Source of the DNA: Lamellibrachia columna
Taxonomy: Eukaryota > Annelida > Polychaeta > Sabellida > Siboglinidae
Assembly (NCBI GenBank): GCA_963662155.1
Contig: OY759263.1
Location: forward strand, 15,246,194 to 15,310,193
Direction: 5' to 3'
Length of the DNA: 64,000 nucleotides
The stretch's first letter is position 1, and each line of letters starts with the position of its first letter. A model generated the notes under the pieces. That model saw nothing but the letters and a program-made list of their open reading frames with translations, did not search any database and was not told the origin of the DNA. Positions 21,515 through 33,800 of the stretch are shown in pieces. The position numbers were made by a program, and so were the translations under genes.

Positions 21515-21850
21515 ACCATGGTTAATATTTAAACAATTAAGTGATTAGATAGCTGTTATTTTTGTCACAATTTAAAGTCATATAGGTAGCTGTATGTTAC
21601 TCTACATTTTGAGAAAGAGCAAGAGTAATCTGCACGTTTAATCTTAAGTGACAGAATTTTGTCACTCCTATATCTTTATAGATACATAAGTGATACAGGT
21701 AGTAGGAGTTAAATCTACATCATAACAATAGTGTCATGCTTATGGAAATTATGAAGGCTTTCATACTCAGTAATTGTGGTTATTTTTAAACTAAAAATTT
21801 TGTATTATATTTCACCTGCACTGTTTTGCAAAATGAACATCACATACATA
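21515..21850 (+). repeat. Direct duplicate A of a ~340-bp segment
   Basis: It shares ctacattttgagaaagagca, catcataacaatagt, aaggcttt.atact and acattgttttgcaa-type stretches with 24240-24590, in the same order and orientation, at about 75 % identity by eye. Confidence 0.7.
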
Positions 21851-21945
21851 CAGTGGAAACTTGTTCATCTGAACACCTTCGTCCCCTGTGTATGTATCCA
21901 GATTAACAAGTTTTCTGGATAAACGAATCATGCAGTTAACAGGGT
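21850..21945. repeat. Pogo/Tigger-like terminus
   Basis: cagtggaaacttgttcatct near 21850 and cagattaacaagttttctgg near 21899 resemble pogo-group TIR sequence. No transposase nearby. Confidence 0.35.
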
Positions 21946-22479
21946 GTATTATTTTTAACTGTTAACATTGAAAAAAACGTTCCTGCGAAATTATGTCCAG
22001 ATGCTGAGGTTTCCGGAAAATCACCATACAATGAATCTGAGCACTTGTAATCTAGTTGTGGAGTTCGAAGTTACACTAGACACAGACGGTGCATGACTAG
22101 TAATTCTTGCCATGGCATGCACCATGCAGTGGCTGCCAGGGATGGTAGCAGTACAACAGTACCTTTGGCAGATCGAACTGTTTATCTCATGCTGTGTGAG
22201 GATGTATGCTGAATCATTTGTACTTCATCCAACTTGCTATCTTGGTCATCGTTTTTCTGGGAACTAGAATCGCCCGCGCTCAAACATCAAAGAGCATTTC
22301 CAGGAAATGCCCACTACCCATCTTTGCAACGACGACGGGTCCACTATCAATTAAGATTAAAAACACATCAACTGGAAAATCAGCATTTCAACAGGTCGAT
22401 ATGCCAGGGGTACTGACGTAGTCAGAAGCCCCTGGTGGCAAGTATGTCTGTAGTAGGACCACAACTGGTGCATCCAGTT

Positions 22480-22689
22480 TCAAGTAAATATCTTGCCTAG
22501 CATCACGCACAACGGAAGAATGATGTTCCAGCTGCTGGTTTCACGAACTGCATCAGATTTAGTGTGTTCAACAAAGAATATCTCATGCTTGTATAAAGGT
22601 TGTCTTGGTGTGTTCTTAACCTGACCACTAGTTCCATAGTAGAAAAGTTGCGCAATACTCGAATTGTACATTTTTCGGAACACTGACAT
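22480..22689 (-). CDS. Carbonic anhydrase-related gene exon F (last)
   Basis: Acceptor cttttgttgcag. It encodes MSVFRKMYNSSIAQLF, NTPRQPLYKHEIFF (the N-x-R-x-x-QPL block) and a C-terminal WNIILPLCVMLGKIFT before TGA. The hydrophobic end may be a membrane or GPI signal. Confidence 0.85.
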   Translation of the reverse strand: MSVFRKMYNSSIAQLFYYGTSGQVKNTPRQPLYKHEIFFVEHTKSDAVRETSSWNIILPLCVMLGKIFT

Positions 22690-22964
22690 CTGCAACAAAA
22701 GCATGGTTCTGTCAGTTGCTTGGTGCAACAACACATCACATAAACAATAATTCAATGTAACAAAATCAGAAATGTTATATACAAAGCACTGAAATAATTT
22801 AAATGAATTTAAGTTTCACTACTGTATGCCATTAGGCTGGAAAATAAGTTTTCACAAAGGTACTGTTTTTCTTGGAATTATTCTGGTACAACATAAAGCC
22901 ACCATCAACCCGTTAAATTGAGTTTGTACACACACACGCACGCACACACATATAGTGTGCAAGT

Positions 22965-23047
<83 letters not shown>

Positions 23048-24744
23048 CATGCATGCATGCATGCATGCATACATACATATATATATAGTTAGCCTGATAA
23101 ATACAAGTGAGTCATGGATTAAAATGCTCAGTTTTAATACTCAAACAAGTATAAACATCTTCAACAAGATATTCAAAGTTGTTTGTTTACAGTGAATATT
23201 TTCAGAATGTTAGCACTGACAGAGAGACAGGGGAAGCTACCGGTAGCAGAGAACAATGGGGTTAAGAGAATATATAGGGTGAATTGAGATTACAGAAGCA
23301 AGATGGGGGAATTAACAGAAGTGATTGGAATGAAAAAATACCCGAAAATGAAGGTAGTGGGGAGCAGACTGTGATGGGCGGAACATATGCAGATAATGAG
23401 TGAGGAGAGACTGACAAAGAGAGCATGGAAAACAGAAGAGGATGGTAGGAGAAGAGAAAGACCAAAACAAAGATGGAGTAATAAATCTCGAAAGGGCAGT
23501 ACAACTCCATTTTTTTTTACAGTTCACTGAACTTTACATGTTGTAGGTGAAAAAGGAGATACCTGGTAAGTAGATAGTGTGACTGTATTCTCAAAGACAA
23601 CCCACAATACATCCTCACTGCATGGTGGGATGGCCATTTTTCCTTTGTAGGCATAGTAATTGTCAGCTTTGCGAGGGAACATGTTACGCAGTATGTATGG
23701 CTCCATGCTGCTGTTTCGACCTAAAAATCACAGCAAAAAAGGTAAAAGAAAATTCTATTATATAGCACAGTATCCAGTCTTTAGGATCATTCAAAGCACT
23801 TTACACTGCACCCCCTGGCAGAACTGTTCCTTCCAACACCAACTCAGCTTCTGCGGGAAGCATTAAGCCATGTTGCAATTATGGCACAAAAGCTATTCAT
23901 TCACATTATATCTATAACTGTCTCTTGCCAGGTACTTATTTATACATCTGAGTGAACTGAGGCAACGCGGAGTGAACCAAATTACCCAAACTTTCAAATC
24001 ACATCAAGAAGTCCTATCTTTTGAGAGTCTGATGTTCTAACCACTGTACTGCTGCATCCTATCATCATCACACAATGTGATGTTTTATGAATTGTTTTTG
24101 TTCTGTTTACTGGCTAAGAAAACAAAGACTACTACAGAATGGAAAAGCACACCATGTGTTAAGGAGTCTACCCTGGTAGTCATGAGCACTCATTAAAAAC
24201 ATTGGCTATCAACAGTCTGGAAAATAGATGAATCTTTTACCACCATGGTTAACTTTTTTACCAACATGATTAGACAGCTGTTGTTTTTGTCACCATTTCA
24301 AGTTAAATCTGAGGTAATTGCTAGTCTACATTTTGAGAAAGAGCATGGGCAAATTGTCTGTTTATTTTTAAGCGACATAATTATGCCACACCCACATTTA
24401 CAGATAGATGATACAAGTATTATATGAAAGTTCTTAATGAGTAATCTACTCTAATCATAACAATAGTCATGCACAGGAACATCATAAAGGCTTTAATACT
24501 AAATATTTGTAGGTAGTTATTAAAATAAATTATATATTATATTTTACCTACATTGTTTTGCAAGGTGACCTTAAAAGGTATAAATATACATACACACAAA
24601 GTCATTGAAACATTAAACTTACAATTTGTGAGCGATCTCTGGAGTTCAGAACTTTTGTCTTAGGCATCAGACAGTGACCATAATTGCTGTACATAGCATT
24701 TGATGACATATTTATGTTATAATTATGTATGTAGTATTGCTTTC

Positions 24745-24826
<82 letters not shown>

Positions 24827-27800
24827 TCAATTAATTGGCCAAGCATGTTGTTTTCTCAACACATTTCTTTCTCCTTTCCACTAATTAATAAAACAATAAT
24901 AATTCAAACAACGCTGTGTCTCGTAAAAAGACTGAATGTTCACAAGAGTCATTATTACCTTCAAGTGCCAACTCTTTCAATGCCTCGATAACTGCTTTAT
25001 AATCGACGTTATCCTCACCATGCATTTCCTGAAGAACAAATACATCACTTTATATATGTATCATTTCATGCCACAGCTTGGTTTATTAAAGTATAACAGA
25101 ATGGTACAATTTGTTAGTATTCTTCTTCTGAAAGAACAATGATTCTTGGCAACTTACTCATTTTGCACATTTAGCCACATAACTTGATAGCCTACTTCTC
25201 TCATAAATTTTTACATGCAATGGAAGGGCCACAAGAAAGAGGAATTCCAGATAGTACAAATAATTAATCAAAACCACTGGAAGGAAGTCATCATGTCACC
25301 ATGCTAAGTGGACAACATAAATAAGTACATTGTCAATTTGAGCAAATCATGCAGTCCTTCAGGAATATTCATGTCACTTGTTTTACTTTGTAACGGTTAT
25401 GTACGATTGTGTTAATGCTAGTAGTGTGAATATGTTTAAAAATAAAATTGACAGATATCTGATAAGGTGGGCTATACATAGATGATAAAATTGCTGGACT
25501 CTCCATAAGCCAAAGGCTTCCTTGTCCACTTGCCATCTAGAACTTGTAGTTTTGGATGGAAATCTTGTTAAATCTTGCTAAATGTTTGATTAGTCCAGAA
25601 TATGATTGTTTGCCAAGACCAAGACTCGCAGGTCATGGTATTGGAAGGCAGCCATGTGATCTGGCATGGCTGGTTCAGTCATTCGACCGATTAGTCTTGG
25701 CTCATGTTTCGCTGGATTGTGCTGTCGACACATGTTGAATATATGACCATCCGTGTGAATGACCTTGATTCATTGTTGGTGTCTCTTCTAGTTGGCTTAG
25801 CACTATCTGAGTCTGCCAGACAGTTGGTAGTTTGCTGTAATCGTGGCAAAGTATTTTTAGTCATCACAATTAGCATATTTAACAAGATTTATCAAGATAG
25901 CCATTCAAGGCAAAGACCCAGATGGAAAGTGGACAAGGAAGCCATTGGCGTTTCGAGAGTCCAACATTTTTCCATCTTTGTGTAACCTACCCTGCTGAGA
26001 TGTGTCAACCTTGTTTTTAAACATATTCTAGCATTTACATAATCTGTAGATAATTTGTTTCATTCATTTATTGTCCTCTGTGAAAACAAGTACTGCCTGA
26101 TATCCAATCTACACTGGTCTTTTACTAATGTTACCTCATGTCCTCTAGTTTTACTACATTTCTTGAATGAGAAAAAAAAATTTATATCAATATTTTCATA
26201 CCCATTCAACATCTTAAACACTTCAATTTGATCTCCTCTTAACCTCTTTGTCTCTAGGGTTGTTAAACCACATTCTTTTAGGCGTTCTGCATGACTAAGG
26301 TAACAGATTCGCCTGGCCACAGGCGCGACCCTTATTTATTCAGGACACGAGGAAGAGGACGCTCCTCACACAGAAGGAATTGGTCTAATGTTATCCAAAG
26401 GAGCATCTGAAACCCTTCTGGACTGGAAGGCATTTTCATCCCGCATCATTTCAGCAAGATTCCACTACAGAATACGTAAGGTATTGATTGTACAGTGCAG
26501 TTGTGGACCAAAAAGAAAACACTATTTACTAATCATGATGGGTGACTTCAATGCCAAGATTGGAAAGGACAACATAGAAAAAGAGCTAGTCATGGGGAAG
26601 GAGGGCCTTGGTGAGATAAACAAGAATGGAGAACTATTCACTGACTTCTGCTACTTCAACATTCTGGTTATCGGGGGAAGTGTATTCCCACACAAGAAGA
26701 TTCATAAGACCACATGGATTTCACCAGACCATCAGACAGAGAACCAGATTGATCACATCTGTATCTCCAGTACCTTTAGAAGATCCCTGCAAGACGTCCG
26801 CTCCAGGAGGGGAGCTGATGTAGGAACAGACCACCACCTGGTCACAAGAAAAATCAAGTTTAAGCTCAAGAGATATCACCCAATGGCAGCAAAACCAGGA
26901 TTCAGATACAACACTGAACTGTTGAGATATATAAAAACCAAGTACATCTTCCAGTTGGAACTAGCAAACAGATACCAACTCCTGTCCAACCTCTTTGAAG
27001 ACGAACAGTGGAACAAGTGTGGCAACAAAGCAAATCAGCATGGAATGAAACATGTGAAAAGATACTCTGTAAGAAAAACAAGTCAGCACAAAGACTGGAT
27101 TTCAGCCAAAACCTTGGGGGAAGGCAGCAGAAAGGAAGCAGAGAAAAGCAACAATAAACAACAGCAAAACAAGAGCAGCCAAGACAGAAGCACACCGCCT
27201 ATATACAGAAGCCAACAAGGAGGTAAAGAGAAGTGTAAAACGTGACAAGAAAGACTTTGTGGAGAGAATGGCTGGCCAAGCAGAAGTAGCAGCAGGACAA
27301 AGAAATCTGAAAGAATTGTATGACATTACATGGAGGCTAGCAGATGAACATGTTGTGGACAAAACTGGAAAGGTGTTGATAAACCAAGCAGACCAACACA
27401 AAACCGATTGAAAGAGTATTTTGAAGAAATACTAAACCAACCTTCACCTGATGAGCCTCCAGATATACCTCCAGGTGAAACACCACTTCACATCAACAAA
27501 GACAGATCATCAAAACAGGAAATCAGGAAAGCAATCCTGCAGTTGAAGAATGGGAAAGCACCGGGCCCAGATGGGATTCAACCAAAAGCAATAAAGGCTG
27601 ATACAGAGACATCAGTGGACTGTCTTTACCGGCTCTTTGGGAAGATCTGGGTTGACGAAGAGATTCCAGAGGATTGGAGACTTGACAACCTGTTCAAGCT
27701 CTCCAAGAAAGGCAATTTGAAAGATTGCAAAAACTGTACCAGGAAGAGTTCAACAGGAATCTTCTGGAAAGAATGAAAACAGGGGTTGACAGACTATTGC

Positions 27801-30800
27801 ATGAGGAACAGGCTGGCTTTCGGAAGGAGAGGTCATGCACGAACCATATAGCTACTCTATGAGTGATCATTGAACAGTCCCTGGAGTGGAATTCTCTTCT
27901 TTATATCACTTTCGTAAACTTCGAAAAAGCTTTCGATAGAGTCGACCGTACTGCCCTTTGGAAGTTACTTGCACATTACGGTATCATGCAAAAAAATAAT
28001 CAGACTGATTTATACAACTTATGAGTTATGAACCATCCACTAGCCAGGTTGTCCACAACCGTTCCTTGGCTGAACTCTTCTCCATATTATTAGGGGTCCG
28101 CCAAGGGTGTATGCTGTCTCCATTTCTGTTCCTGCTGGCAGTTGACTGGATTATGGCATCAACAAAACAAGGTTGCCAGCAGGGAATCCAGTGGACACTT
28201 TCCAAACAGCTAGAGGATACTGACTTTGCAGATGACATTGCACTACTTTCGCAGTCATGATAACATGCAGGACAAGGCGATATAACTGTATGAGTCTGCT
28301 GCAAAATTGGGTGTGAAGATCAGCAAAAGAAAACCAGGACCAGTTCACATACCTGTGGAGCAGTTCACATACTTGGGAAGTGTTGTGAGCAGACAGAGAA
28401 CGAGACATCAAAAGCAGGACAGGGAAAGCCACAGCAGCATTTAAGACCCTAAGACCCATTTGGACTTCACAGGTCATCTGTCAAGACCAAGCTTTGGATT
28501 TTTAACACCAACGTTAAGTCAGTCCTTCTTTAATCGTGTGAAACCTGGCGCATAACAAAGGCCTTAACACACAAAGTGCAGACCTTCATTAACAGATCCT
28601 TCACATGAAATGGCAGGACAAAATCACAAACGAAGAAATCTGGAGGAGATGGAGAAAGTCTGTGGAGACTGAAGGGCGGATGTTGGGACACTCCAGGGGT
28701 CAGCTGGAAGTTTTGTCCCGAGACAAGTGGAGGAAGCTTGTGGTCGATCTATGCTCCACATGGAGTACAAGGGACGGATGGATATATATATATATATATA
28801 TATATATGACAGCAATATACATACTACACAAGCATCAAAAATAGAACTTTAGCAATTAATAAATTTTTTGACACTCATCTCCATGTATTATGGTGGTCTA
28901 CATAACTAGTCCACATTATACCTACACCGGAAGTGCCCAATGGAAATGGTTAGAAATCTAGGCTTCTTGGGTTTGTGACAAGTGGCATTTTGTTGGTGGT
29001 GCCACAAAAAATATTTTTATTTATGCAAAAAAATGTATTGCAGCAAAGAATTTTATCTAGAGATATTTGAAAGCGACTCTCTTCTAAGATAAATAGAATA
29101 ATACCTCACCTCAAAGAGAGCTGTCATAATACTGTATTTAGGAGAATCAGTTGACTCATGATCAATCTTGTGCACCAAAGTCATCTGTAACACATAACAA
29201 CTGTACAGTGAATTAGATCATCAAATCAATCAGCCAGCAGCTGATCCAAGTGGACTTACATTTATATTGCCAATTCTTGTAAACATGCATGTTGTCTGGA
29301 CTGCAAGGCTCTGGCAAGAGATGGCCGTCTAGTAGAGGACACCAGGCATTTAATATATTAATAAAGGCCACCAGGAATTTAATATGCAGCAGTACGAAGA
29401 TGAAGGAACTTAAGGTGGAGTTGGAACAGCTGAGGCTGCTCATTGTGGCAATGGTGGGAAGGGAGCAGTTGGGTTGTGCCAGTGGTTCCGGTGGGGGGAC
29501 AGTAGATGATAAAGTGGGGGAAGATGAGGAGAGAGATGCTAGGGAGAGCTCACTTCAGCCTGGGAGGAGGCTGAGAGGAGGAAAGGTGACAGGGCATAGG
29601 GAGACAGGAAGTAAGGAGATGGGACGTAGGACGAAAGGAGACGGGTAGAAAAGAAATGGGAGGGAAGACAAATGGATGGAAGGAGAGGGGAGTGGGGGAG
29701 ACAGTAGCGAAGGAGACGGGGGGAAGGAGACGATAGTTAAGGCAATGAGAGTGAGGGAGACGGGAGGGAAGGTGTCAGGAGCGCAAGTTAGCCAGGAGAC
29801 GGGAGGGAAAGGTGACATGTTGACGGGTGAGTGAGAGACTGATAACAGGCTGCCAAGTGACAAGGCTGCAGGACAGAATGTGATGGAAGGGATCCATCAG
29901 AAGAGCTATTCTGAGGCAGTGATAGAGGGGGTGAGAAAGAGAGCAAGGGTGTTTGTGGAGGACTCAATAGTCTGGAAGATCGACAGAGTCTTAAACAAGG
30001 GAGATGACATGGTGGTTTGTTTGCCTGGGGCCAAAATAGAGGGGATAACTGAGAGGGTAGAAAACATTGTGGGTTCGGGCAAGGATGTATCTGTTTTAGT
30101 ACACATAGGGACAAATAACGTACAGAGGGAGGGTACAACTGCCATAGTTAGGAAATACAGGAAGTTGGTCAGAACACTAAAGCAGACACGGGTTGAGCAG
30201 GTAATACTGTCAGGGATTTTACCAGTAACAGGAAGGAGGGGGTCACAGATATCGAAATTGCCGGGGATGGCAATTAACATGCTAGTCGAGAAACTATGTA
30301 GGGAAGAGGAAGTTGGATTTGTGGGGAAGTTTTGTTGGAAGGGCTGATATATACATGAAGGATGGGCTTCATCTAAATGGAAAGGGGGCAGCAGTATTTG
30401 CGGATGGACTCACAGCAGCAGTAGCCAGTGGCATGGGTAACATAACAAATATTTTTGGTAGTAAACATTGTTTTAATTAGAAGGGCAGGGGGTTACGTAG
30501 AGATGCCTCAAGCAGGACAAGAGGCCACTAGTACAGACAAACCAATAACAAAATGTCCTAAAAACAGGTCTGAAGCAGGTCATAAATGCATGTGTTTAAA
30601 TACTAGGAGTATAGTAAATAAAACAAATTATTTAATATTATGGTAGAAAATATTGACCCTCACATAATTGGTATTACCGAATCATGGGCCAACAAAGACA
30701 TAACAGATGCTGAATTAGGATTGACAGGATACATAATGTTTAGGAGAGATCGAATAGGAAGAAGGGGAGGGGGGAGTTATTTTATATGTTAAAGAATCTT

Positions 30801-33800
30801 TTCAGGCTTATGAAATAAAATTAGAAATGGAAGCAGATTGCGATGAAGCTGTTGGGTGCAAAACAGTTTCAGGAAATTCAAAATTAACTATTGGATTATT
30901 TTACCGAAGTCCAAACATAAACGAAGAGGATAATACAAAATTCTATAAAGGAAGTTAGTAAAGGGGAGATTTAACCATGGACACATACAACAGAAATCTC
31001 TAGAGTACAGGGGTTGAGGACCAACAATTTCTATTTTTAATTCAGGATAACTTCTTTCTCAGCACATACTAGAACCAACCAGGGGAGATAATGTATTATA
31101 TATAGTTTTGTCATCACAAAAAGAATTAGTGGACAATGTAAAAATACATGAACCATTGGGTAACAGTGACCACAATCAAATACATTTTGACATCAATGTA
31201 AAATCAGAAAGTAAAAATAAAATAACGTATAGGAGAAACTTCCACAAAGGTAACTATAAAGATATGAGAAAATACTTAGCAAAGTTAGATTGGAAAATCA
31301 TGCTGATGAATAATTCCGCAATTGAATGTTGGAATATTCTAAAATATGAAATTGAGAGTATCATCGATAAATTTGTTCCCTTTAGAAAGACTTGTCAAAA
31401 GAAGCTATTAGAAAAATTGTGTTTAAGCAAACTATGTGGAGGGTTTATAAACGCACCAGAAAGGATGAAGACTATGCAAATTACAGAGGCACTTAACCTA
31501 GCTACAACTGAAATGAGAAAATCTAAAAGAACCTTTGAAAAAAAATTAGCATGTAATATAAAAAATTACAGCAAGAGTTTCTATGCTTATGTAAGGAGTA
31601 AACAGAAAGTTCGAGATAAGGTCGGACCACTGGAAAACAACAGTGGAAACATAATTTCAGACGGGTTTCAAATGGCAGAGGTCCTGAATGAGTATTCCAG
31701 CTCAGTTTTTACCACAGAAGATATTAGCTCACTTCCAGTTCCATTTACTAAATTTGAGGGCAGTAAATCAGAACAATTAGGACAGTTATTTGTAACTCCT
31801 GAAATGATAGCAAAGAAAATTAAGAAGATGAAAGATAATAAATCTCCGCGAGTTGATGGGATACCACCAAAACTGCTTAAAGAAATTGTTGAGCAAATTA
31901 GTACACCACTTGCAAAATTGTTTAACTTGTCACTAGAAGAAGGAACAGTTCCTTCAGAATGGAAAGAAGCAAACATTATGCCGCTATTTAAGATGGGATC
32001 AAGGAACAAGCCAGAAAATTACAGACCAGTGAGTTTAACATCAGTTGTATGTAAATTACTTGAAACATTAATTAGAGACCACATGGTGGAATTCCTTGTA
32101 AAACATAAATTAATAAATACATCTCAACACGAGTTCCTAAAAGCAAGGTCACCAGTGGATGTTGTCTACTTAGATTTTCAGAAAGCTTTCGATAAAGTGC
32201 AACATCAAAGATTGCTACTTAAACTAAAAGCCCATGGTAATGACGTAATCAACTGGATAGAAGAGTGGCTTACACACAGAAGACAGAGAGTAATAGTAGA
32301 TGGTGAGATTTCAAACTGGAAATCTGTTCTGAGTGGGGTAGGGATCAGTATTAGGCCCTATACTGTTTAATATATATGGGTGATTCCAGGGCGTTTTTTA
32401 ACATACAAAGTGGGGGGGCAATGCCCCCCCAGCCCTTTCATTTGCCCCCCCAGTCAAACCAACTTGCCCCCCCCAATGCGTGCTCCCATTCTCCTTAACC
32501 AGCCCCTTGTATTAATGTAGGTAATAATTTGTATTCTTTTTGTTAGTGTGATTTAGTTAATTTTCATTGGTGGCAAAATCAAGAAAGTACCAAAGTTAAA
32601 GAAGGGCAATATGTCTACAAAAGATCAATTTATTGATATGGCTCAAAGGGGAATCTTACATTTTCAAAAAAGGCTTTATATTTCCTGTTCCATAACTAGA
32701 TGCCAGGTTACTATTTTCATGTTATTATTTTCATGTTCGATGTGTCTCGAATGGTGAGGTTTACTTTCGACTCGAAAGTCGAAGAATAATGGCAATATAA
32801 TGGACATAGGCAGTAGTACCCGAGTTATGGTGTGTTTATGTTAATGCATGCGACAGGAAGTGAGGAATGTAATAGCATCATAGCAATAACAGTGACGTAT
32901 TGCCGAATGGCTTCTTCATACAGTTCATGCGAAGAAATGAAAACGTGCTATGCCTATGGCATACCCATACCATAGCCATAGTTGTTATCTAATAACAAGA
33001 GCCATAGAAGTGTTTACTTATGACGTCAGTGTTCCGGTGCTAGAATAGCTAATGATTATGTATATGTAAATATGTGTACCTGCATGTTAATGTTTGTTTA
33101 AATTGTGTATAATTCAACAAGACCCGCCATCACATTTTACACGATTGAGCCGCGTGCAATCCAGTTCTTTACAGTGATGTTGAAATAGCTGTTAACATAA
33201 ACCGGTGTCCTGGCCGCAAAATTGCGAAACGTACCAGGCGAGACTAAACCACGCCCATTCGCTATTACCATTGGTTGAGAGCGAGCGGACGGGGATTAAC
33301 GATGTATCAACAACCTTTCATTCGGCTGTTTTTTTTTTCAAATAATAAATAAACCTGGCAAAGTGTGTATAGTGTCCAACGAAAGCAATTGGAAACGTTT
33401 AACAAATATCACAAAATAATCACATTTTAATAATGATCCCTCTTGTAGGTAAGATGATACAAACATCACAACAGCCATGAACCTGTCAGGGTAGATTTTT
33501 ATTGAGGCAGTAACCTAGCCAATTCATTCTCCGCATCTTTGAGAAATCGAAATTTTAAGCATGGTAACTCAAAGAAGCATATTGTATACATACCAAACAA
33601 ATAAATTTTAAAATGTATGAGTAGTTGATAGTGGTCTATATGTGAGATGGAAAGTTGGCGGTCAGCAGGGACTTCAACTTTGGAAAATTGTTACTCAAAA
33701 GTTGGTGGTCCACATATTAACATAAAAAATGTAATCAACATTTGCACATGTCAGTTTTGGAAGTACGTATTTTCTATATTTTTATTTGTTATGTACTTAG

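Larger units (their letters stand above)
20767..22479 (-). other. 3' flank / possible 3' UTR of carbonic anhydrase-related gene
   Basis: AT-rich, no coding frame. A TTTATT (AATAAA on minus) near 20952 could end the transcript. A roughly 340-bp segment (21515-21850) recurs at 24240-24590. A pogo-like terminus lies at 21850-21940. Confidence 0.35.
26330..28810 (+). mobile_element. RTE-like / endonuclease-RT non-LTR element, degenerate
   Basis: A different family from the CR1 copies. Order: APE-type endonuclease, RT (27405-28260), C-terminal tail (28600-28780) and a terminal (TA)n tract. Several stops and frameshifts. It lies in the intron between exons C and D, antisense to the host gene. Confidence 0.8.

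Noticed and set aside
22852..23070. Ala-Cys-Leu-Pro repeat protein
   Set aside because: Translation of the (GGCA)n microsatellite in an intron.
26388..27245. Host endonuclease gene
   Set aside because: The GDFN, IDHI and DHH blocks with the following RT identify it as part of a non-LTR retrotransposon.
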